Assembly: GCA_017936725.1 (NCBI GenBank)
Contig: JAGBEZ010000040.1
Coordinates: 1 to 12,776 of the forward strand
Source: Agathobacter sp.
Lineage (GTDB): Bacteria > Bacillota_A > Clostridia > Lachnospirales > Lachnospiraceae
Reading direction: 5' to 3'
Length of the DNA: 12,776 bases
A program made the position numbers and the translations under genes. How positions within the stretch are numbered: position 1 is the stretch's first letter; every line of letters starts with the position of its first letter. Under the pieces are notes generated by a model, which saw only the letters and a list, made by a program, of their open reading frames with translations, was not told where the DNA came from and searched no databases. Below are positions 1 to 6,366 of the stretch, piece by piece.

Positions 1-106
1 CGCCCCATATACCAATACCCTCTTCATTGTAGATACGAGCTGGCATACCGAAAAACATCTGGAAGAGCAGGTTGCTCCCATCAACGATAAGTATCTTATT
101 TTTCAT
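1..106 (-). CDS. 5'-3' exonuclease (PolA N-terminal-like / flap endonuclease), 5' end only
   Basis: Partial gene, cut by the window edge; only the first 35 codons are present, starting at ATG 106. The N-terminus reads MKNKILIVDGSNLLFQMFFG. The IVDGSNLLF stretch matches the opening beta-strand and first metal-binding Asp (residue 9) of the PIN-like 5'-3' exonuclease/FEN fold found in the N-terminal domain of DNA polymerase I and in stand-alone YpcP/ExoIX-type nucleases. Such enzymes remove RNA primers and 5' flaps in the cytosol. Its start lies inside the end of the CotH-like gene (11-base overlap) with a GTGGGGA-like ribosome binding site just upstream, which suggests translational coupling. 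Whether it is the short stand-alone form or a full polymerase cannot be seen. Family is called from a short stretch, so confidence is moderate. Confidence 0.66.
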   Translation of the reverse strand, partial: MKNKILIVDGSNLLFQMFFGMPARIYNEEGIGIWG

Positions 107-1415
107 CCAGTCCCCACTCTCTTAAGAGCCATTCATTACGTCTTTGCAACCACTTACGGTAGTATTCCACATTTTTTTCATACGTAGGCTCTGGATAGCG
201 TTCGAGAAAATCTTTTTCTTTATATATTTTCGATGGGTCCCATCCTGCTTCACCATAATTACGATCGATAGATTCTTTATAGAGTGCTATCGTTTCATCA
301 ATATGGTTCTGTCCGTTTACGTTGTCCACATAAAGATTTACAAATAAATCCTGATACTGTAGGAATTTCTGATTCACGATATTCTGAAAGTCTTCTACCT
401 GAACAAGTGCACCAAACCAAGGCATCGTAACTGCATGAAGACCACCATAACTTTGCCCCGCACCATTATACATCTGTCTATAATAATCCCAGCGATAATT
501 ACCAGAGGATAGATCAAAATCCCAAACCGGACCACCATAAATCTTTCCATCCTTCACATGGAAACGGGTAGAGGATGTATTGACATCCACATTTCTGAAA
601 AACTCAAGGACAAGGTAAAAATTCGCCATAGACTCAATATCGAAATACTTCTCAATTTCTGTCATATTTCCGGTAGCAAGCGCCGTCTCTGCTTTTGTAA
701 CCAAGTCCGTAACATAAGCAAAATGCTCATCTGTAAGGTCTTTTAACTCCGGCTCATTAATTGCAAAGCGGATTCTGTTTTGACCAGAAAGGAAATACTT
801 ACACTCCTCATCCCTAGGGTTATAATCCAATTCGATAAGAAATTCATTTTTTGATGTATCAATGTCTACACGCGTAGGGCTCACTTCGATAGAGTCCACC
901 AAAAGATAATTTCCCTGAAGCACGTTATCTACATATACATCCACCACTTTATAGTCTGGCGTGTAAGGAACACCTATCTGTTTTGCTACATCAAAAACAA
1001 CCAGATTACGGATTAAGGTCTTATCATAGCAGTTTGCTAATAACGACCACTTCTTATTTTCGCCCATGCCAAGAACATCTGTCTTTTCGGAGAATTTGAT
1101 ATTATATGGTTTCTTTTCCCCTGAGGATGTAGAATTGCCACGAATCTTAACCGTAGATGCCTCATCACGAATCGTTTGATAAGAACCACCCTCTTCATCC
1201 ACGATAACGAGTTCACAATCTATATAGGCATCCTTAATGATTTCCTTTCCATCTGTATATATCAATACCTTTGGAACATCATAAGGCTTTTCTGCTTTCA
1301 ATCGCTCCTGCTCTTCTTTGTTTTCACTATCATCGTTCGTCGTGGCAGTTTTTCCACATGCCACTAAAGATACACACATCACTAATAATAAAATAAAGCT
1401 TAAAACTCTTTTCAT
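96..1415 (-). CDS. CotH-kinase family lipoprotein
   Basis: 439-residue exported protein. The N-terminus (MKRVLSFILLLVMCVSLVAC) is a lipoprotein signal peptide with lipobox LVAC and lipidated Cys20, so the protein should sit on the outer face of the membrane. The CotH kinase domain follows, roughly residues 45-330: KIRGNST at about 90-96, the LLANCYDKTLIRN segment at about 126-138, FLIELD at about 192-197 and GGPVWDFDLSSGN at about 294-306. CotH proteins are atypical secreted kinases; Bacillus CotH phosphorylates spore-coat proteins, but many clostridial relatives are cell-surface proteins of unknown substrate. I chose ATG 1415 because GGAGG (1425-1421) sits 5 bases before it; an in-frame TTG at 1427 overlaps that ribosome binding site and is not a credible start. 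A promoter lies in the end of the preceding zinc-ribbon gene. The substrate is unknown. Confidence 0.87.
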   Translation of the reverse strand: MKRVLSFILLLVMCVSLVACGKTATTNDDSENKEEQERLKAEKPYDVPKVLIYTDGKEIIKDAYIDCELVIVDEEGGSYQTIRDEASTVKIRGNSTSSGEKKPYNIKFSEKTDVLGMGENKKWSLLANCYDKTLIRNLVVFDVAKQIGVPYTPDYKVVDVYVDNVLQGNYLLVDSIEVSPTRVDIDTSKNEFLIELDYNPRDEECKYFLSGQNRIRFAINEPELKDLTDEHFAYVTDLVTKAETALATGNMTEIEKYFDIESMANFYLVLEFFRNVDVNTSSTRFHVKDGKIYGGPVWDFDLSSGNYRWDYYRQMYNGAGQSYGGLHAVTMPWFGALVQVEDFQNIVNQKFLQYQDLFVNLYVDNVNGQNHIDETIALYKESIDRNYGEAGWDPSKIYKEKDFLERYPEPTYEKNVEYYRKWLQRRNEWLLREWGLDEK

Positions 1416-1453
1416 TTCTTCCTCCAAAATGGGCGACCGTATTCTATAAGCGT

Positions 1454-1483
1454 ATTATAACGTATTGTCATTTCGTCCTTCAA
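1454..1483 (-). promoter_or_regulatory. Putative sigma-A promoter for the CotH-like gene
   Basis: On the minus strand, TTGAAG (1483-1478) and a perfect TATAAT (1459-1454) are separated by 18 bases. The -10 box covers the stop codon of the upstream zinc-ribbon gene, and the CotH-like ATG follows about 40 bases later. It would let the lipoprotein be expressed independently of the genes upstream. Prediction from sequence only. Confidence 0.5.
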
Positions 1484-2810
1484 TATTGCTATTTCTAAGT
1501 CTCTTTAATTCTTTTATAAACCTATCTTCTTTTCTTACATTCTTTACGTTTGTCTTTGTTTCTTTTTCATAGGTATGTCTTGCACCGGCGTTTCGATAGC
1601 GCAGCCACATAATAAAATAAAAAACAAATCCTGATAAAAGGAATATCGCATCCTCTTCAAAAAGATCTAATGAAGTTAGGAATCCACCAAATGCTTCCAC
1701 AATACCTGAAACTCCTAAAAGTTTCGGAATATGTATTGGAACACTTCCCATCGTTTCTTTTGTTCTAGCATTTACCGCTACATAATGCAGCACCTTTTTT
1801 CCATTGGATTTGGTTTCCATGTAACTATATAACCAAACTGGTAAATAGGTAGATGTCCAAGAACGGCCTTTTAATTCCAGTTGCTCAGTTTCCCATCTCA
1901 CACCTCGATCATAAGAGCTAATGGTATCCTTGATAGAGAATTTGGCAATTCCCTTCAATTGTTTATCTACAATCGGTTTTAACACATCAATGTCAGTGTC
2001 ACGTTTTTCTGATGTGTATCCTCTAAGATAATTAGAGTCCCATTTCACACAGTTTTCTGTATCAAAAGGCATAATCGAATTGATAATATTGTTCGTTTTA
2101 TCATCCTTATGATAATCTAATTTATCCGCACTTGATTCAATCGTTAAATCATCAACTGTGATATCAAATTCCCTTGTGACATCAAATACATCCGCATCAT
2201 AATAGGTACGATCATCAATCTTGTATCTTCTCGTTTGCTGTTCCCCTTTACCCGCAAGATAAGCATGGGCATTTGCGTCCACCAGCATATAAGGGAAATA
2301 TACACCCATAATATTTTCCGTCGTGAAATCTGTTTTAAACTTAGGATTCGCAAAGAAGCTACGTTTCTTTACAAAATTCTGAATGCAAATTTGTGCGTCC
2401 TGCTTTTTCAATTTGAACGGAAGCACACTATCCGGAACTGCTCCATTTGGAATTTGCTGATTGATAGAAAGCATACTTCTACACCAGTGACATCTCGCCT
2501 GTGTCGAACTTTCTGTATCAATGACTACATCTGCGCCACAGCTTTGACATTTCAAAGTAATCATTTGTTCTGCTGAAGCATCCATGTTGCTTGCACCAGA
2601 TGCGATTACTTCCCCGTACAAATCCTCTATATTTTCTACCAGTTCCTCCGCCGTTTCCGGCTCAAACTGGGTTCTACAATAATTACATCGTAACTTCCCT
2701 GTATTCGGATTCATAGAAATATCTGTAGAGCCACAATTTGGACACTTGCTTTGTCCATTTTTTGCTCCTTCATCCGTTTTTATCACTTGAACGTCCTGTA
2801 CTGTGTTCAT
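1455..2810 (-). CDS. Double zinc-ribbon protein with C-terminal membrane segment (YdjG-like)
   Basis: 451 residues. Two TFIIB-type zinc ribbons lie at the N-terminus: CPNC (Cys23/26) with CNYC (Cys42/45), and CQSC (Cys88/91) with CHWC (Cys107/110). A long soluble domain (about 125-360) is followed by a hydrophobic stretch at about 388-403 (IFLLSGFVFYFIMWL), then a very basic tail (about 404-440), so the protein is probably anchored in the inner face of the membrane. ATG 2810 is preceded by AAAGGAG. The architecture and the neighbouring SPFH gene resemble Bacillus YdjG, a zinc-ribbon membrane protein acting with YdjI and PspA in envelope stress; that link is an inference from architecture and context, not an alignment. 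It lies downstream of the SPFH gene, with a terminator hairpin between them, and I see no convincing promoter of its own. Confidence 0.72.
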   Translation of the reverse strand: MNTVQDVQVIKTDEGAKNGQSKCPNCGSTDISMNPNTGKLRCNYCRTQFEPETAEELVENIEDLYGEVIASGASNMDASAEQMITLKCQSCGADVVIDTESSTQARCHWCRSMLSINQQIPNGAVPDSVLPFKLKKQDAQICIQNFVKKRSFFANPKFKTDFTTENIMGVYFPYMLVDANAHAYLAGKGEQQTRRYKIDDRTYYDADVFDVTREFDITVDDLTIESSADKLDYHKDDKTNNIINSIMPFDTENCVKWDSNYLRGYTSEKRDTDIDVLKPIVDKQLKGIAKFSIKDTISSYDRGVRWETEQLELKGRSWTSTYLPVWLYSYMETKSNGKKVLHYVAVNARTKETMGSVPIHIPKLLGVSGIVEAFGGFLTSLDLFEEDAIFLLSGFVFYFIMWLRYRNAGARHTYEKETKTNVKNVRKEDRFIKELKRLRNSNIEGRNDNTL

Positions 2811-2869
2811 ATACGCAAACTCCTTTCGTTTAAAACAAAAAGATTACTTTAAACTTTTTGCTTGTGAGG

Positions 2870-2902
2870 AAGAAAAGCCCACACCTTATTCGTGCGGGCT
2901 TT
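2870..2902 (-). terminator. Rho-independent terminator after the SPFH gene
   Basis: AAAGCCCACAC (2874-2884) pairs with GTGCGGGCTTT (2892-2902): 11 base pairs including one mismatch-tolerant wobble on the minus-strand RNA, with a 7-base loop. On the minus strand it is followed by TTTTCTT. It begins 6 bases beyond the SPFH stop codon and sits between that gene and the zinc-ribbon gene, so it may reduce rather than abolish read-through into the latter. Confidence 0.8.
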
Positions 2903-2907
2903 CTGGA

Positions 2908-4092
2908 TTAACCTAAAATCTGTTTTTTCTTTGCGTCGTAATCTTCCTGTGTAATAAGTCCTGCATCTAACATTTTCTTAAATTTTGATAATGCTTCAAA
3001 AGGATCCTCCTGCGCAGGAGCTGCATTTTGAACAGCACCCATTAAGTTAGCACCGTTTTGCTGTGCCAGATTCATGCCCATAAATCCCATCATTGCGCCA
3101 CCTTCATTTGCTGCAGCGCCCTGCATAGCCTGACCAGTCGCAGCACCCATCATGCCTGCCATATTGTTACTATATGCAGCACCCATACGAGTTGCTTTTC
3201 TGATTTCCATATCATCTTCTCTAGCTGCTTCTAAAATTTTAAGTGTCGCAGCATCGTAATCCGCCTGCATATTTACGCTGATTACTTTTAAACCGTAATT
3301 TGTAGACCACTGATATGTATTTTCCACTTCTTCATCCATGGTAACTGCAAACTTGTCTAAGTTCGCCTGAATGAAATCAATGGTATCCATCTGGTTCTGT
3401 CCTGATAAAAGAGAAAATCTCTTGAATGCACCAGTTAAACAGGTAATGAAATCATTAAATAAATGATCTGCTGCTGGATTGTCCATGTCTGCAAAGTCAA
3501 AAATTGGTGCATTTGGACGTTTATAAACATCTGGTACAAATACCTGGAAGAAAAGAATTGGGTCTACAACCTGCAGTGCATAAGTACCTCTTGCACTACC
3601 GCCAGCTCTTGTCGCCAAATATGTATCCTGCCAGTAAATCGGAGTCTGTGTTCCAAATTTATTTCCTGTGATTGGTTTTGTATTTACATAAAACGCCAAC
3701 TGCTCTGATGCAGGCATCCCTGCAAACTTGAATCGATCCCATGCCTGACCAATGGTCGAAGCAATTATTCCATCCCCTGAGTGGAAGAAAGATTTCGAAT
3801 TTGGATTATCTGACTCAAAGGTATACGCACCTGCTTCTGTAATACAACCTGTAAGTTTTCCATCTACCACAGTAACCAGCGCAGTTCCTTCTGGAACAAC
3901 GATTCTACTACCATTTGTAATAATGTTTTCCGAGAGTTTTTTATTTTCACCTCTGCCAGCATTTGAAGTTTTTAATACTGCAGGGTATAAACCAACGGTA
4001 GCTGGAAGTCCATCCTGTGGCACAAAGAACTCTTGCCATTGTTCTGCGAATGTTCCTTTAATAGAACCTTTAATTGCTTGAATAAATCCCAT
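2908..4092 (-). CDS. SPFH-domain protein with C-terminal SHOCT domain (YdjI-like)
   Basis: 394 residues, no signal peptide. The N-terminal two thirds fit the SPFH/band-7-like family once labelled virion core protein: an early segment with WQEFFVP (residues 19-25), repeated beta-rich segments, and a helical end around 280-300 (KILEAAREDDMEIRKATRMG). A Gly/Met/Ala/Asn-rich linker covers about 303-358. The last 32 residues (363-394, DPFEALSKFKKMLDAGLIT then QEDYDAKKKQIL) are a typical SHOCT domain. SPFH proteins scaffold membrane microdomains. Bacillus YdjI, of this type, helps bring PspA to the membrane under envelope stress; equivalence here is inferred from family and from the adjacent zinc-ribbon gene. 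ATG 4092 is preceded by AGAAGGGGA. It has its own promoter and is the first gene of the leftward cluster. Confidence 0.85.
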   Translation of the reverse strand: MGFIQAIKGSIKGTFAEQWQEFFVPQDGLPATVGLYPAVLKTSNAGRGENKKLSENIITNGSRIVVPEGTALVTVVDGKLTGCITEAGAYTFESDNPNSKSFFHSGDGIIASTIGQAWDRFKFAGMPASEQLAFYVNTKPITGNKFGTQTPIYWQDTYLATRAGGSARGTYALQVVDPILFFQVFVPDVYKRPNAPIFDFADMDNPAADHLFNDFITCLTGAFKRFSLLSGQNQMDTIDFIQANLDKFAVTMDEEVENTYQWSTNYGLKVISVNMQADYDAATLKILEAAREDDMEIRKATRMGAAYSNNMAGMMGAATGQAMQGAAANEGGAMMGFMGMNLAQQNGANLMGAVQNAAPAQEDPFEALSKFKKMLDAGLITQEDYDAKKKQILG

Positions 4093-4131
4093 ATCTGAAT
4101 CCCCTTCTTTCTATATACTTTGTTTGATAAA

Positions 4132-4160
4132 ATTATATCACTAGGCAACACATAAATAAA
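4132..4160 (-). promoter_or_regulatory. Extended -10 promoter for the SPFH gene
   Basis: On the minus strand TGATATAAT (4140-4132) is a perfect TGnTATAAT extended -10 box. A weak -35 (TTTATT, 4160-4155) lies 17 bases upstream. The SPFH start codon is about 40 bases downstream. The weak -35 is compensated by the TG extension, a known Gram-positive arrangement. Confidence 0.65.
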
Positions 4161-4197
4161 CTATTTTTTGTACTCATTTTTAATGCAATAAAAACTA

Positions 4198-4228
4198 TTG
4201 ACAGAAACAAGCAAGTAAATAATATAAT
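4198..4228 (+). promoter_or_regulatory. Putative sigma-A promoter for the HAD phosphatase gene
   Basis: A perfect TTGACA lies at 4198-4203 and a perfect TATAAT at 4223-4228, but the 19-base spacing is longer than the usual 17. An overlapping TAATAT at 4220-4225 gives 16 bases. It is divergent from the SPFH promoter, with about 40 bases between the two -35 boxes. The leader before the ATG at 4281 is about 45 bases. Confidence 0.6.
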
Positions 4229-4280
4229 TAGGAGGAATATTTTTTACTTTTCCTATGTTTTCTATGAGGTGATAGAACAA

Positions 4281-5126
4281 ATGAAAGATATTAAACTAAT
4301 TGCACTTGACTTAGACGGTACACTCTTCAATCGCGAAGGCATTATCACACAAGCAAGTAAAGCAGAATTAAATCGTGCAGCTGCACAAGGAGTAAAAATC
4401 GTTATCTCTACAGGACGTCCTTTTAACGGACTACCTTTTGAACAGATAAAAGACACGGCTATCGAATACGCGCTTACGACAAACGGTGCATCTGTATATA
4501 AGATTGAAGGCAAGGAATGTCTTTACGAAGATGGTATGGATGTTGAAACCATACTTCCTATTTTGGACTGGATTTTAGAAAGAGAAATCCACATTGATAT
4601 CTATATGGATGGTGTTGGATTTACGCCAGTTCGCTGCAGGGAAAATATCGGCCGATTAGCCGTACCAGAATCTTTGCGAAAATATATGATAGAAACACGA
4701 ACAACCGTTGAAGATTTAAAACGTTATGTAAGCGACTGTGGCAAAAAGATTCAAAAAATCAATTTGAATTTCTATCCACAGTCCGATGGAACCTACCTTC
4801 ACCGCGATGAAACTTTGCAGTATCTAAAAGCAAACAAAGACATTACTGTTGTTGGCGGCGGTTTCAACAACTTCGAAATTAGTAAAGCTGGCGTAAGCAA
4901 ACGTGAGGGCTTAAGTTTTCTTGCCAACTATCTTGGCACAGACTTAGCACACACGATGGCGATGGGAGATTCCGAAAATGATCTCTCTATGATAAACGCC
5001 GCAGGGATTGGTGTTGCCATGGAAAATGCCACCGAAGATGTGAAGGCTGTCGCAAACTTTATCACTGCTTCGAATGAAGAGGATGGTGTTGCAAAAGCCG
5101 TGAAGCATTTCATCCCTACTCTATAG
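4281..5126 (+). CDS. Cof-type HAD-IIB family phosphatase (YidA-like)
   Basis: 281-residue cytosolic phosphatase, the normal length for the Cof/YidA group. All four HAD motifs are present: DLDGT with nucleophile Asp10 and acid/base Asp12; VISTGRP with Ser43/Thr44; the motif III lysine in SKREGL (Lys207); and GDSEND with Asp230 and Asp234. The region between motifs II and III is the C2B cap domain that sets substrate choice. Relatives hydrolyse sugar phosphates, pyridoxal phosphate or FMN, often with overlapping specificity, so the substrate cannot be assigned. ATG 4281 has AGGTGA (4267-4272) 8 bases upstream and gives the family N-terminus MKDIKLIALDLDGT; an in-frame GTG at 4269 is part of that ribosome binding site. 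It has its own promoter and converges on the desulfurase gene. Confidence 0.88.
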   Translation: MKDIKLIALDLDGTLFNREGIITQASKAELNRAAAQGVKIVISTGRPFNGLPFEQIKDTAIEYALTTNGASVYKIEGKECLYEDGMDVETILPILDWILEREIHIDIYMDGVGFTPVRCRENIGRLAVPESLRKYMIETRTTVEDLKRYVSDCGKKIQKINLNFYPQSDGTYLHRDETLQYLKANKDITVVGGGFNNFEISKAGVSKREGLSFLANYLGTDLAHTMAMGDSENDLSMINAAGIGVAMENATEDVKAVANFITASNEEDGVAKAVKHFIPTL

Positions 5127-5127
5127 T

Positions 5128-5171
5128 ATGCATCTTAAGCTTCTTTGCGAAGAATTTGGATTGCATTTTTT
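5128..5171 (+). terminator. AT-rich terminator for the HAD gene, inside the desulfurase gene
   Basis: Just after the HAD stop codon, ATGCA (5128-5132) pairs with TGCAT (5162-5166), then TTAAG with the TTTGG side (with wobbles), then TTCTT (5141-5145) with AAGAA (5150-5154) around a TGCG loop. There is a 2x2 internal mismatch and one bulged C. Six Ts (5166-5171) follow. The hairpin is AT-rich and lies mostly inside the last codons of the convergent desulfurase gene, so it is less certain than the others. Confidence 0.42.
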
Positions 5172-6310
5172 AAGACGCTTATGGCTCTGTCTAGTTCTTG
5201 CTTTGTGGTTTCTCTCCCCAAAGTAAAACGGATTGTTCCGTAAGCGTATTCTTTTGGCACTCCTATCGCTTTTATCACATGTGACAGGTGTGTACTGCCT
5301 GCGCTGCACGCGGAGCCTGCGGAGGCATAAATCCCCTCTTCTTCTAACAAAATTAAAAGCGCCGTACCAGATATGCCTTTAAACGAAAAATTAGCATTTC
5401 CCGGCAAGCGTTTCTTGCCGTGTCCATTTAGTCTGCTATCCGGGATTTCCTGTAATACTCTCTTGATAAAATAATTACGCAGATTGGTAATCTCTTTTGC
5501 CTTTCTGTCCATTTCATTTGTGGCTATGGATAGGGCTTTTGCCATCCCCACAATTCCTGCTACGTTTTCCGTCCCAGCTCTTTTGCCGCTTTCCTGTCCG
5601 CCTCCATGAATAAAAGAAGGCAGCTGTGTTCCTTCTTTCACATACAAAAAGCCAACTCCTTTCGGTCCGTGAAATTTGTGGGCGCTAGAACTCAGCATAT
5701 CCACCGGAAGTTTCCTTACGGAAATGGGCACCTGCCCAATCGCCTGGACCGCGTCCGTGTGAAATGGAATCTGATATTTTCTCGCTAATGTACCAATTTC
5801 TTCGATTGGCTGAATCGTTCCAATTTCGTTGTTTCCATACATAACAGAAATCAGTGTGATTTTATCTTCTAAGCGAGCACTTTTTTTGCTTTCTCTTATA
5901 TGATTTTCCAAATCAGACAGTTTCACGACCCCATCCGCATCTACGTCTAAATAAGAAACCTGATAACCTAATCTCTCTAAATGTTCACAAGAATGCAGAA
6001 TTGCATGATGCTCGATTTTCGTTGTAAGCACATGTCTTCCCATGTGTTTGCGTTCACCAGCCATTCCTTTTACCGCCCAGTTATCTGCTTCGCTTCCTCC
6101 TGATGTAAAGAATATCTCATTTGGTTTTGCATGAATGCTTGCAGAAATTGACTCTCTTGCAAGTTCAATTGCTCGTTTCGCCTCTGCCCCTAACTCATAT
6201 GTGGCGGATGCATTTCCATATTTTTTGATAAAATATGGCTCCATGGCATAGGCGACCTCTGGTAACATATCGGTTGTTGCTGCATGATCCAGATAAATTC
6301 GATTGTTCAT
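5135..6310 (-). CDS. Cysteine desulfurase, NifS/IscS family
   Basis: 391-residue PLP enzyme that removes sulfur from L-cysteine as a protein persulfide, giving alanine, to supply Fe-S clusters, thiolated tRNA or thiamine. The N-terminus MNNRIYLDHAATT is typical. Visible features: the GGSEADNWAV phosphate-binding segment (about 71-80), His101/102 in KIEHHAILHS, HTDAVQ with the PLP-ring Asp186, the Schiff-base Lys212 in SSAHKFHGPKG, GGGQESGKRAGTEN (about 236-249), and catalytic Cys335 in ASAGSACSAGS on the mobile loop. The C-terminus lacks a long IscS-like scaffold-binding tail, so it fits the NifS-like group. ATG 6310 has AGGTGA (6321-6316) 5 bases upstream; the in-frame GTG at 6319 overlaps that site. 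No iscU/nifU, iscR or thiI is adjacent, so its sulfur acceptor is unknown. No convincing promoter was seen. Confidence 0.92.
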   Translation of the reverse strand: MNNRIYLDHAATTDMLPEVAYAMEPYFIKKYGNASATYELGAEAKRAIELARESISASIHAKPNEIFFTSGGSEADNWAVKGMAGERKHMGRHVLTTKIEHHAILHSCEHLERLGYQVSYLDVDADGVVKLSDLENHIRESKKSARLEDKITLISVMYGNNEIGTIQPIEEIGTLARKYQIPFHTDAVQAIGQVPISVRKLPVDMLSSSAHKFHGPKGVGFLYVKEGTQLPSFIHGGGQESGKRAGTENVAGIVGMAKALSIATNEMDRKAKEITNLRNYFIKRVLQEIPDSRLNGHGKKRLPGNANFSFKGISGTALLILLEEEGIYASAGSACSAGSTHLSHVIKAIGVPKEYAYGTIRFTLGRETTKQELDRAISVLKNAIQILRKEA

Positions 6311-6334
6311 ACAATTCACCTCTCCACATATACT
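6306..6334 (+). promoter_or_regulatory. Possible promoter for the flippase gene
   Basis: TTCATA (6306-6311) and TATACT (6329-6334) are 17 bases apart. The -35 overlaps the first codon of the divergent desulfurase gene. The -10 matches 5 of 6 consensus bases and the -35 matches 4 of 6. Transcription would begin near 6341, just before the ribosome binding site at 6355. Weak evidence. Confidence 0.35.
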
Positions 6335-6354
6335 ATTACTAAAGCCCCATTTCG

Positions 6355-6360
6355 GAGGTA
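6355..6360 (+). promoter_or_regulatory. Ribosome binding site that places the flippase start at ATT
   Basis: GGAGGT is a full-strength Shine-Dalgarno sequence. The next codon in the flippase frame at normal distance is ATT 6367 (6 bases after the T), with another ATT at 6364 (3 bases). No ATG, GTG or TTG occurs in any frame between this site and TTG 6412, which is too far away (51 bases) to use it. Confidence 0.7.
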
Positions 6361-6366
6361 TTCATT

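Noticed and set aside
1413..1427. TTG 1427, GTG 4269, GTG 6319 and ATG 9490 as longer starts for the CotH-like, HAD, desulfurase and YqeG genes.
   Set aside because: The first three overlap the ribosome binding site itself and the last is 1 base from it; in each case an inner ATG has normal spacing and fits the family N-terminus.
4229..4280. A second AGGAGG (4230-4235) ahead of the HAD gene, followed by an in-frame ATT at 4239 and by a five-codon ATG frame (4255-4272).
   Set aside because: The ATT is only 3 bases from the site and would add residues not seen in the family. The mini-frame is 18 or more bases from it. ATG 4281 with AGGTGA explains the start well.
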